This document shows, in pieces, positions 1 through 9,220 of a DNA stretch of 64,000 nt. Under the pieces are notes generated by a model that saw only the letters and a list, made by a program, of their open reading frames with translations, did not search any database and had not been told where the DNA came from. A program made the position numbers and the translations under genes. The first letter of the stretch is position 1. Every line of letters starts with the position of its first letter. Origin of the DNA: Humulus lupulus (taxonomy: Eukaryota; Streptophyta; Magnoliopsida; Rosales; Cannabaceae); NCBI RefSeq assembly GCF_963169125.1, contig NC_084793.1:230952360-231016359 (forward strand), written 5' to 3'.

Positions 1-1047
1 TATTAGTTATGATTCCTTATGAAGAATTATGTAAGCCTTCTTTATAATTAGGGTGTGTTTCTATACTTAGAAAAATAAGTCATCTTTATTATTTTCTAAG
101 TCTGTTTCTAATCATCCTATATGACTTAATTCTCAGGCTCGAAACTCGTCGTTGTTCCAAAGTTAACCATATTGAGGGAGGGCTGGGATCAGTAAAATCG
201 TTCCCACTACTATGGTTCCCTAAACTCTCAATATAGAACCCGGTCCATTGATTTGTATCCACCCTCACCAAACTTAGTCATTATTTTTTAAATTTATTAT
301 TTATTATGATTGTAAAAAAAAAAAATCAAACTCATACATGTCATTCAAAAATAACAATAATATTCATTTGGAAAAAGGTTTTCACTAAGTACAATCATAG
401 ATGCAAAAATAATAAATAAATAAACTAAACTAACATAACTAGGTGAATCTAAAAATCAGGATCTTCTAATCTGACCCTTCATCTAACATATCATCATCTA
501 TATCTTCATATTCATCATTATCTTGAGCCTCAAAATTTCCTCGGGGAAGATTCATAAAGATTCTATGCTTTTGCTCATTTGTGAATTGAAATTCCAACTT
601 AGAGGTGAACCTAAGTATGAGAAAATAATATCTCATGCCTCCTCATCATCTATATTCTCTCATATTTCTTCTAATGTAGCAATTACAAAAGGAAAATCTT
701 TAAAAAGCCTAATTACTAGGACATATTGTTCTGTAGCTCTCATCATGATTTGCTTGGTAGTCTAAAGGTGAACTATCTCCTTGTGGAATAAGATTAATCT
801 CTAAGTAATTCTTTCTAACACTCATATTGTATTCCTTGGCTCTCTAATCATTTTCAATGTCTTAATGTCTTGGATATCCTGATAGGTCAAGGCTCCATCC
901 ATTCTTAACTAAAAACATAATGGCTTAAACGTTAGCTAATAACAATAACATAAACATAACCATAATAAACATAAACATTTACATTGGCGGTAAGATTCGG
1001 ATATTGTGCGCGTGTATCAAGGAGAACTTCATGCATATGAACTGTTT
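1..1047 (-). mobile_element. Internal (leader-side) DNA of LTR retrotransposon A, unrecognised
   Basis: This stretch lies directly inside the primer-binding site of element A, so on the minus strand it should hold its leader and the start of any gag. I see no gag capsid motif, zinc knuckle or other retroelement domain. Both strands are rich in stops. The only notable coding-like patch is on the minus strand near 470-545, a short acidic Asp/Glu/Tyr-rich tail. Runs of A/T near 280-420 look like non-coding DNA. Element A may be a non-autonomous or badly decayed element. The rest of it lies left of the window. Confidence 0.45.
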
Positions 1048-1058
1048 CTCTGATACCA
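1048..1058 (-). other. Primer-binding site of element A (tRNA-iMet type)
   Basis: On the minus strand this reads TGGTATCAGAG, the usual plant PBS complementary to the 3' end of initiator methionine tRNA. It lies two bases inside the LTR edge at 1061. This fixes A as minus-oriented, with its 5' LTR to the right. Confidence 0.85.
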
Positions 1059-1612
1059 ACTGTAATGACCCAACTATTTCTAAGACCTTGGACCACTAAA
1101 ACTACTAGACATAGCTACTATTTTGGGAAACATGCATAAGAAATAACATAACTTTATTTAAAACCCCAAAATAAATATTGTGCAAAAATACCAAGTAAAA
1201 TATAAAATATAAAATACGGTATGGGTACCCATTGTTTAATACATAAAAACATAAATTTTAATTGTTTAAATACTAATTGCGGAAATACATCAAAACATGA
1301 TTCAAAAGACTTAAAAAAACGCCATCCTCGATCGTTCACGCAGTCCATTCAATCCATTCATCCTCAACACACAAGTCAAGCTGCCATGAATCTTTTCGCC
1401 TTCCATATTCATTTTTCTGCATCAAGCTAAAAATAAAGGAATGGGCCTAATGCTCAGCAAGGAAAATCTACTAACAACATATATCATAAATCATAAACAT
1501 AAGACTATATCATATACATATACTATAAAACATATGACTATAAAAATATATAACATATAGGAATACTATATTAATGGCCATTAACTCATTAACATGGCAT
1601 GTGATAAAACCA

Positions 1613-1705
1613 TCTAGGTCCTCTGTCTACTAATCGAGGTAGGTTAGATCACATGGTAGTATATGATAACCCATTTAGGTCCTCTGTCTACTAATCGAGG
1701 TAGGT
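1613..1705. repeat. Two-copy direct repeat in LTR A (period about 61 bp)
   Basis: The core TAGGTCCTCTGTCTACTAAT followed by CGAGGTAGGT occurs at about 1615 and again at about 1676, almost unchanged. Within each unit CCTC and GAGG can pair as a small stem. Confidence 0.85.
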
Positions 1706-1740
1706 AAAATCATAACTCTAAACCATGAAAATGATAAAAA

Positions 1741-1832
1741 TTCTTGGGGCTTGCTATCTAAGCAAGTAATATGCCCAAGTGACTACAAAACATATTCTTG
1801 GGGCTTGCTATCTAAGCAAGTCATATGCCCAA
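1741..1832. repeat. Two-copy direct repeat with hairpin in LTR A (period about 54 bp)
   Basis: Units start at 1741 and 1795. Each holds CTTGCTATCTAAGCAAG, a 6-bp stem with a 5-nt loop, flanked by TTGGG upstream and CCCAA downstream that can extend the fold. The copies differ mainly in the sequence between the stem and the CCCAAG. Confidence 0.85.
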
Positions 1833-1853
1833 GAACTACAACATATTTATACA

Positions 1854-1858
1854 TATAC
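1854..1858. other. Target-site duplication TATAC of the Tat element (left)
   Basis: TATAC sits directly before the TG end of the left Tat LTR. The same five bases follow the CA end of the right LTR at 16427-16431. The pair marks a single insertion event into LTR A. Confidence 0.95.
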
Positions 1859-2748
1859 TGTTTACCGAGTTTTTCGGAAACGAATACAAACAAAATAATA
1901 AAAAGATAAGAACTGTAGAAGTGCATAAATATAAATAGACAAATAGGTTTTTTACGTGGTTCAGGCGTTAACGAGCCCTAGACCACGAGTCGATGTTATT
2001 ATACTTGTAGAGAATTACAGTAAAATGCCTGGTGTACAAGAACCTCACAAACTCACAGTGTTTCTCTCGAGTTCTCTAGAAGAAGACGAAGCTAGAGGGA
2101 TTTTAGCAGAGTTCTTGCTATGTAATGTGTTCTTCCCCCCTCCCTATTGCAAAATGAGGAGGTCTTTATAGCTAGAGTTTTGGATTAGGGTTTTACTTTT
2201 CCCCCCTGAGTCTTAATTACACCAGCCATAAATAGGGGATACAATTACCGTAGTCGCCTGGCTACCAGGCTCTATGTGGGTATATTTACATGAAAGTATG
2301 GGGAATGCACAAAGGCAGCTGTCTTTTCCAGGCTGTCAGCGGAACAGTAGGCGAAATGGTACTTTTAGGCGTGCTGGGATGTGTGCGGCCTCGACCTGTC
2401 GGGCGTGTCAGGCGGGATCCTGTGTCAGGTGGATATCATTCCAACTATGCCTTCTCCATGATTCGACCGCTTGGTCTTCTTCCGTGCGAGGCACGGAACT
2501 GTATCCGCGAAGGTAACCTGAAGAGCTTCTCTTGGAAGGACCTTCCCCGAAGGATATCCCTTCGGGAGTCCGGGAGAATTGACGAGCTTCCGCGTCGCGG
2601 TTGCTTGAAAGAGTATGCTGGACACTAAACAGGAGAGGCGGAGCCTTTCTGTCCATCCGCGAGCTCTGGTCTCCTTTCGTGAATGACTTTGATAATTCTG
2701 GTTCCCCGAGACTATCCATCTAAACGCTATCCAGAAATCTGGATAACA
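1859..2748 (-). mobile_element. Tat element 3' LTR
   Basis: It starts TGTTTACCGAG and ends GGATAACA on the plus strand. Its length of 890 bp equals that of its partner at 15537-16426. It lies next to the PPT, so it is the downstream LTR of the minus-oriented element. The short open frames in it on both strands are copies of those in the other LTR and show no known domain. Confidence 0.95.
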
Positions 2749-2760
2749 TTTACCCCCCAA
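2749..2760 (-). other. Tat 3' polypurine tract
   Basis: On the minus strand this reads TTGGGGGGTAAA and abuts the 3' LTR. It is the expected primer site for plus-strand DNA synthesis during reverse transcription. Confidence 0.85.
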
Positions 2761-3189
2761 GGTCACGGGGCTTGAGAGGTCCGGGAGCTTGTACAGTCCT
2801 CAGGGTGTTCTGGTCTCTAGATTAGGCGAGGGGTCACCTCCTGCGTTCCTGGAAGGGTTCCTTTTTCCCGCCTGAGTGTCAGTACAAAAAAAAGGAAATT
2901 TCTTCTGTTTGAACTCAAGTACTCAAGTGTGGCGAGGGCCACACGTCATGCAGGGAATGGCTCTGTGACCAAGACGTGTGCGTGAGGCGACTGGCTGAGT
3001 AGTGATTTGACGGTATTTAATGGTGCACTGGGCCCGAGGTGGTATAATGATGGGAAATAAATACTTTATTCCCATCCGAGGAGTCTTAAAGTGGACCGGC
3101 GCTTCATCCTCAACCGTTGGATTTGATGCACGCGGTATGGGAAGATCGGGACCGTCCATTTGTGGAATTCGAAACGATTTCGTTCCTGC
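2761..3189 (+). promoter_or_regulatory. Putative promoter region of the antisense gene
   Basis: No gene is visible here. The stretch lies between the PPT and the TATA box of the antisense transcript. It holds two ACGT-core motifs near 2939-2945 (CACACGTCA) and 2972-2978 (GACGTGTG), of the type bound by plant bZIP and bHLH factors. Use as a promoter is inferred from position and from the TATA box that follows. Confidence 0.4.
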
Positions 3190-3196
3190 TATAAAA
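3190..3196 (+). promoter_or_regulatory. TATA box of the antisense gene
   Basis: CTATAAAAAC matches the plant TATA consensus. It is followed, 25-35 bp downstream, by a pyrimidine-rich stretch (TTTCTTCCTC) suited to a transcription start near 3215-3230. The sequence then runs through a CT-rich leader with consensus splice sites. Confidence 0.6.
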
Positions 3197-3219
3197 ACGA
3201 GGGAACGGACCTTTCTTCC

Positions 3220-4094
3220 TCTTTACGCTTTCAAATTCTCGAGCTTTCAGATTCTCAGATTCCCAAATCTTCGAACTCTCAAGCTTCCAAGCTTCCTTTC
3301 CTTCGAATTCGCCACTTCTTTTGGTAAGGAATCCAGGAACTTTTCTTTCGATTAGGCAGTAGGTTTGATCGCCGAAGTTCTAGATTTGAATTGTTGCTTG
3401 TCTTTGCAGCCTTTACTTCACGCGTTCGTGCGGTGTAGTGACCCGGTTACTCCCTCAATCTTCAACTACTCGAATACCAGTAAGTATTTTTACTTTGCTT
3501 TTCCCTTCTAAACCTCAGTTTGTTGGTAGTTGTTAGGGTTGAGTTTTCTGCCGGTGTCATCTTTGTGCATGCGTGAATAGGGCTTTGATAGGCATGTGAC
3601 TGATGCGAGTCAATAAGTCATTTCTTTGCATGCTTGACGATTTGCTTTTGGAAAGTTGTTTCTCGTCTGCTTGTGCTGTTCTGGTTTGTTATTTTAGGGC
3701 ATAAGCGTGAACGCCTTTAGGGTGTTTTCCCCTGGGAAAACACTTCTCTCGGCGGGCTTAGGCTCAAAGTTTGAATCTGGTTCCTTGCTGTCCTCCGGGT
3801 GGCATGGTGCCAGTCCCTCGGCAAGCTCGGTGGGAGCCTCTCCAAGCAGTTTTCGGGGAGGGTCTCCCCGACGCCTTTAATACCGTTAGGGTATGGCAAG
3901 GGTGCTGACTGCTTGGAGTGTTTTCTTCTTTGTTTCTTTTGCTCAGTGACGAGCACCTCAAAGGAACAAGTCATCGCTGTGGTAGAGGCTGAATCTGCCC
4001 AGGAGCAAGGTTCCCCTGTTGCCGGCGCGAAGGGAAAGCAAAAACTAAGGTGGCCTCCGCTAGCCCACCGACTATCAACAGCTCCATCTGGGAG
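3220..4094 (+). other. Spliced 5' untranslated region of the antisense gene
   Basis: Two introns are suggested by splice signals: 3324-3409 (donor GGTAAGG, acceptor CTTTGCAG) and 3480-3946 (donor AGTAAGT, acceptor TTTTGCTCAG after a long T-rich tract). Between them the exons contain no ATG. The first ATG in the spliced model is at 4095, in frame with the conserved protein. An alternative is that the 3947-4050 stretch once coded for an N-terminal Ser/Ala/Glu-rich tail now out of frame by one base. Confidence 0.5.
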
Positions 4095-7000
4095 ATGGAC
4101 CAGAAGCCGAACCTGCTCAGGAACTACGGCATGCTGGAGCTGTATTCCTCAGAGGCAGGCCTGAAGAACATCCCAGGCCTGATGTGGCACCGCCTGTCGG
4201 TGCTGGGTGAGTCTGCCAGTCAGAGTCACGAGTGTTTTGGTGCCTGGAGCTGGGCACACATAGTGTGTGGGGCACACTTTCCCCTAAGAAGTTATTTTGC
4301 CAACTTCTGCGTGAAGGCGGGGATTGCCCCCTTCCAGTTGATTCCCCCCAGCTACAAGCTTCTAGCGGGGTGGTACATCTTTTGCAAATCCAGGAATCTG
4401 GAAGCCCCTACCCCGGAGGAGGTGCTATACTTCTATGGGCTGAAGTCTCAGCCCATGAGAGGTCATGCAGACAAGGTGGGGTTTTATAGGCTGGAGAGAT
4501 ATCCGGACGTGATGTGCCCCACATGTCATACCGCGAGGGTTCCAGATCTCCGGGAGTACTGGTTCCTGACGACTGGCTTCCCATTGAAGAGGGTGCCAGC
4601 TCTATCTTTGGACTTCAAAGTTCCTGGTAAGTGCTCCTTCCTCTCTTCTTTAACTTTGTTTCTTTAAGTTTGGTCTGCCTTCCGGGAGGATCTCTAACAC
4701 TCGTGTTTGGATTTTGCAGAAGCCGTCCCGCGGACACCTCGCTGTGCGGAGATGATAAGGAGGTCAAACTTCTACGAGGGGCTCTCGGAGGAAGAGCTGA
4801 AGGTGGAAGGACTTGTGACCACCGAATATTTGAGGGAGTATGGGATACTAACCTCTTTCCAAAATATTGAGCCAGTGAGTGGCAGGGGGCAAAGTCAGGT
4901 GTCAGCTGACGTCCGGGAGCAGATTGCCCTGGAGCTGTCCAAGGTGATCTGTCAAGCGGCCCGGGACGAGAATAATTTATCTCCTAGTTGGGCAGAGAGG
5001 TTCCCCGACCCCCAGCCGGAGGAAGAAGAGATCGAGGCTCGCCACGCCGCAGCTTACCCCAATGAAGGGACTCTGGGAGCTGGTACCTCCGGGAGAGGTA
5101 AGACTAGTTTTCGATTGATCCACACCCCCAGCCTGTCTGAGGTTTCCCGGACTTCTCTGGCGGGGTTCGATCCCCGCTTCCTTAGGCTAGATCCGCGTAG
5201 GATACCCTTTGACAGATATTGCGATAGGGTAGATGAGCTCCTCGGGTGTTTGAGTGACGGTAGTCTGCCAGAAGGTGTCACCATGGTTGACCCTTCTTCC
5301 CTCAGCATGTCATTCCCAGACTTCAAGGAGTACGGGAGCTTCCTGGAGCAGGAAGCGGTGTTTTGTTTTGCTCGGGGAAGGCCATCCACGTTTCTTGTGC
5401 ATGGTCGTCCCTTTCAAACTTTTCCCTTTTTTTGTTTCTTGTTCCCTGCTGGGGGACTTGTTTGTGCTTTTATGTTGTTGCTTGTTTTGTTTTCTGCTTA
5501 TCTTTTATCACATTGCTTGCTGGTTGGTTAACCTTGCTTCGCACATTTCTTGCAGAACATCCTGAAGCAAAGATGTTGGGGAGAGCTACCTCACTTATCA
5601 AGAAGGCCGCCACCAGCCAAGACCCGTCCAAGGGGAAAAGATGAAAGGCCGGAGCTGGTAGGGGAGGTAAAGCTGCCACACCCAAGAAGACAAGTGGCGA
5701 GGCGCAAGGGTCTCCGGTGGTGGAGAGGTCAATCGTGCCCATGGTGGAGAAGCCTCCTGTCAAGGGACCTTCCAAGAACATGGTGGTCTCGAGCAGTAGC
5801 AGCGATGGGGAAGGTCTTGTGTTCCCCGCGAAGAGGGCCGGGGTGAGCAAGCGCTCCGGAGGAGAGGCTGAGGGCGACAAGAAGAAACGCCTTAGACACT
5901 CTTCTCCCGGAGGTGATGGAGACCTCCGGGATGCGCGCAGTCCCCACCAGACTACCCCCACCTAGCAGCAAACACAACTCCAACAGCAAAAGCAACAGCA
6001 ACAACAACAACAACCACAAAGACAATCAACACCGCCACAGCAGCAGCAAAAGCAACAGCAACATCAGCAACAACCACAAAGCGGGGCGGTAGTGTATTCG
6101 CTACCGTCCCCAATACCCTGTCTACTTCCTCCTCCAGTCCAAAGGGAGTCCACCCTTTCAGGGTCTCCTTCTTCTTCTTCTCTTCCACTTTCTCAACAAA
6201 CAAGCCTTCCTCGGCCTGGCCTGAAGTTCCACTTCCCTCAGAAACCAACCCGTTTCCCCGCTGCCCTCCTGGAGGGTGTAAGACGGGCTGATAATTTTTT
6301 GAAGAGGCGGTTGGAGGCCGAGAAGGCTGTTACTCAGGGAAGGGCAGACAAATTGTCTGCCGTGAAGAGAGCTGAGCTGGCCGAGGGGGTGAGATCCCTT
6401 CACCCGGCTGGAGCGGTTTTGGATGGCCCAGCCTTGGAGAAGAGGCTGGTGCCTAGGCTCGGACGTTCATTGGCGCCGTTCGGAGTGGAGATGATGGAGG
6501 ACATGGCCCTGAGCTTGTGCGAACTCAATTCTGAGAAATGGGCCATCAGTAGCAGTAAGGACCCGCTGTTGCTGACACATGCCGTAAAGCAGCAACTTTC
6601 GGGGGTAAGCTGTCAGTTGTTGTGTTCCGGGATCAATTGTCTTAGTACATTTGGTTCTGCTTAACTCATTCTGTTGTCTTTCCTCGCAGGCCTCTCTCAT
6701 CGTGGAACGCTCGTTCCGGGAGGTGGGTGCAGTTCTGGTTCAGCTGGAGGAGAGCCAGGTGGCTCGCCAGGCCTTGGAGGCAGAGAAGCAGAAACTGACC
6801 CAACAGGTCGAGAGCATAAAGGGGGAGGCTGTGGAGAAGATTAACCAGGCCCGGCGCACGGCTGAAGAAGAGGCGGACAAGAAATATCTTGCCAAATATC
6901 GAGAGTACCGGGCCAGCGCGGAGAATGAGTTCAAGCAGCGGTCGGATGACTTGAAGGCCCAGAACTCCAAGCTCCAGGAAGAGCTATCCCAGGCCAGGGG

Positions 7001-7723
7001 GAGAAGGACACCCTGGATGCCCGCTTGCAATCGAAGAACGATCTCCTCCTTAAGCAGAACAAGGAATACGCCATTCTTCAGAATAAGCTGCACGAGGAGG
7101 AGCAAGATCACAAGAGGAGCAAGGATCTCGCGTCTATGCTGGAGTTGGGGCTCGCTGAGAAGGATAAATAGATTGGAGCCTTGCAATTCACTGTCAGGGG
7201 GCATGTGACCGAGAAGCAATCCTTGCTGGATCAAAATAAGGTGCAGCGCAAGGAGATTGATTCCCTTAAGGGAGAGCGGGATGCATCCAAGGCCGAGCTG
7301 GAAAAACTGAGGGCTCAATTGGCTGTCGCGGAAGCAAAGCTGGCGACCTCTGAGGCGGAGCGCTTGAAGGAGAAGGAAGATGCTGAGGTTGTGCTGAATA
7401 GAACGATTAATCTATCCCACGTGGTCCTCATGCACCAACTTTGGAAAATAAACCCAGAGGTAGTAGGCTACCTGGGAGAGGACGCCGCCGCCATGAGGGA
7501 AAAGATACAGGCGTGGGATCAAAGCCCAGAGGTGTACGTCCAGACTTATAACATCGACGAGCCTGCTGGAGTCCCTGAGGCAGAAGATCCCGAAGAGGCG
7601 GGGACCTCTGAACTTGCCATTGATGACGTTCCATCTTCCAATGAACTGACTCCGCCAGCCCCAGTTGAAACCGCTGTCTCCGAGACCCCGGTCGTGGAAG
7701 CCACTGCCACCCCCAGTGCTTGA
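4095..7723 (+). pseudogene. Tat antisense ORF (aORF), gypsy-type 'putative transposase' family, multi-exon
   Basis: This gene lies antisense to gag-pol, between integrase and the 3' LTR, as in other Tat elements. Exons: 4095-4626, then 4720 to about 5395 (its donor is uncertain), 5556-6604, and 6690-7723. Introns 4627-4719 and 6605-6689 have good GT/AG signals and keep the frame. The first exon codes the N-terminal domain I recognise as the plant family called 'putative gypsy type transposon' (Transposase_28-like; residues about 1-177, with the LLAGWYIFCK and PSYK region). A basic Ser/Gly-rich linker follows, then a poly-Gln tract (5960-6080), then a long Glu/Lys/Gln-rich coiled coil (exon from 6690), and an acidic Pro/Thr/Val-rich tail. 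Breaks: TGA at 5642-5644, TAG at 5963-5965, a one-base frameshift near 7000, TAG at 7169-7171. No molecular function is established. The fold suggests a structural or nucleic-acid-associated protein. Confidence 0.75.
5960..6080 (+). repeat. CAG/CAA (poly-Gln) microsatellite inside the antisense gene
   Basis: Repeated CAG, CAA and AAC triplets encode a Gln-rich segment broken by Pro, Arg, His and Lys. One CAG has become TAG at 5963-5965, ending the open frame at its start. Such tracts mutate in length easily. Confidence 0.85.
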
Positions 7724-7743
7724 AGGGGTCTTATTCTTTGTGT

Positions 7744-7760
7744 AATAATAAAAAAAAAAA
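7744..7760 (+). terminator. Polyadenylation signal of the antisense gene
   Basis: About 20 bases after the stop codon at 7721-7723 the sequence reads TGTAATAATAAAAAAAA, which holds an AATAAA-type signal. With the TATA box and introns it completes a self-contained transcription unit. Confidence 0.5.
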
Positions 7761-8242
7761 TTATTTTTCTTTGATTGCGGGACATTACAGATGTCCGGTC
7801 TGCAGGGCCTTCATTGTCATAATTGTAGACTTCTTCTTTCCTTTCCTGCTGAGTTCCTTGTTTAATTTTGTGCTTAGGGTAGAGACTTTTATACGATAGA
7901 AATTGCTGTAGGGGCGCATGAGGTTTAGGTTCCAACGGCTGGAACCTATGCATTTCTAACTTGAAGCTCCAACGGCTTATGTCTTTTCCCACGTAGTTTC
8001 TAGGTTACGGAGGGTTCTTGGTTCCAACGGCCAGACTCCCTCTTTCATCGTACTCAGCTTTCCTAAGGTAAATAGCCAATCCCGGGACTTGTAGTTATAC
8101 CGTTCGGTGGGATGGTTAAGGTGACCCGTTGCATCTTCCCATCGTGATCTTTACAAAGCTTGGGAGGCCAACACTTAATACGATTCCGCGGGATGGTGCC
8201 GGAACGGGAGATCTTTTGGTGGGCGTTGCTAGACTTAGGGCT
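7761..8242. other. Non-coding spacer between antisense gene and minisatellite (Tat)
   Basis: I recognise no gene. The phrase 'TTCCAACGGC' or close forms occurs several times (about 7929-8030), giving a loose local repeat. An open minus-strand frame enters from the minisatellite to the right, but its start is inside repeat units and it has no known domain. Confidence 0.5.
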
Positions 8243-8680
8243 AGATCTTTGCGAAGCAAAACTAACTGTCGTTGCGGACCTCACGGTGGCCGACTTCAGG
8301 GACTTGGCATGAAGCCTTGCGAGGCAAAGTTCGTTGCGGTCGAGGAAATCGTCACGCCTACCATGTGCGATCCTGGAGTAGGGGCTTTGCGAAGCAAGGC
8401 CTGCTGTAATTGGGGGATCGATTATATTTGCTCCCAGAGCTGAAGCTTGCGAAGCGAAGTTTGCAGTGGTCGAGGAGCTGGCCATGCATTTTTTTGTGAG
8501 ACCCGGAGCTGAAGCCTGCGAAGCAAAGCTTACAGCGGTCGCGGATCTTGCCCTCTTTTTCCTTGCGAGGCCCGGAGCTGGAGCTTGCGAAGCAAAGCTC
8601 TCAGCGGTCACGGATCTTTCCATGCATTACTTTATGAGTCCCTGAGCTGAAGCTTGCGTAGCAAAGCTTGCAGTGGACGC
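8243..8680. repeat. Seven-unit hairpin minisatellite (period about 60-70 bp)
   Basis: Units centre near 8245, 8311, 8381, 8441, 8511, 8581 and 8650. The core is (G)AAGCTTGCGAAGCAAAGCTT with one or two changes per unit. The core folds on itself: AGCTTGC pairs with GCAAAGCT around a GAA loop, with one bulged A. Between cores lies a GC-rich stretch ending in GCGGTC or similar. On the minus strand the core reads as Phe-Ala-Ser-Gln in a long open frame, and a 20-base core is identical to one inside this element's own gag (13912-13931). Confidence 0.9.
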
Positions 8681-8992
8681 GTAGTATTCTGCGAAGGACT
8701 TGCCAGGGAGTTGGGGTGTTTCGGCATGGCTCTTTGAATGTGCCCCAAACTCCAGTCCTGTTCATCGCTGGGCTACACAGGAGATAACTTTCATGATGCC
8801 TAATGGCAGATATTTTCATGGAAATTTTCACATAACCACATAATGCACACATGACACGTAATGCAAATATGTTCATGGCAACAAATCAACCTAAGCTTAA
8901 TCAATTTTAAAAATTTCAAACACAATGCTAGCACATAAGTGGTGTTCTCTTTATGTTTTTTTCAAGGGGCGTATGGCTATGCCTTAGCCATG
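8681..8992. other. Non-coding spacer downstream of the minisatellite (Tat)
   Basis: A/T-rich DNA with a run of CATAATGCACACATGAC-like words near 8835-8870. I see no gene or known element. Confidence 0.5.
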
Positions 8993-9004
8993 TATACCCC
9001 CCCA
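8993..9004 (-). other. Second (internal) polypurine tract, candidate central PPT
   Basis: On the minus strand it reads TTGGGGGGGTATA, almost the same as the 3' PPT next to the LTR. A similar flank (GTGGGG then GGTCCGG) occurs at both sites. It sits about 220 bp past the integrase stop, where gag-pol ends and the antisense part begins. Confidence 0.5.
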
Positions 9005-9220
9005 AGTGATCGTGGGGTCCGGACGTCTCCGGACCGCGTGGTCACTTTTTAAAACGCAGCTTGGAACAAAGGGATAAAAAATGCAGTAAAAGTGGAGTGA
9101 AACTCTCCGTGTTTTATTAAATTAGCCTATTAGGCATGTGTTTTACAGCTGGGAGGACTATCTCCATATTTTACATTTTTGCTACGTCCACCAAGGACTT
9201 TCGACTAGATAGTCCGGAGC

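Larger units (their letters stand above)
1061..1858 (-). mobile_element. Element A 5' LTR, inner part (interrupted)
   Basis: The LTR edge TGTAATGACC at 1061 follows the PBS. The LTR runs right to 1858, where the Tat element is inserted, and resumes at 16432. The two parts together make an LTR of about 2.07 kb. This part is A/T-rich non-coding DNA with two direct-repeat pairs (1613-1705 and 1741-1832), whose units can fold into hairpins. The other LTR of A is outside the window. Confidence 0.85.

Noticed and set aside
523..765. 80-codon plus-strand frame as a host gene
   Set aside because: It has no recognisable domain, lies antisense to the element leader, and is in A/T-rich sequence. Support is too weak.
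1048..1058. Possible tRNA genes at the TGGTATCAGAGC sites
   Set aside because: Only the 11-12 base complement of the tRNA 3' end is present, with no cloverleaf. These are primer-binding sites.
2274..2628. Open frames of 80-112 codons inside the Tat LTR on both strands
   Set aside because: They are repeated in the other LTR (15952-16306), have no domain or codon bias, and lie in non-coding LTR DNA rich in CG without stops.
8063..8623. 186-codon minus-strand frame over the minisatellite
   Set aside because: It is open because the repeat unit happens to lack stops in this frame. It may reflect the gag origin of the core, but there is no sign of a protein gene.
8243..8680. CRISPR-like array (regular repeats with spacers)
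   Set aside because: The repeats are degenerate, the spacers are similar to each other, and the context is a plant retrotransposon. It is a minisatellite.
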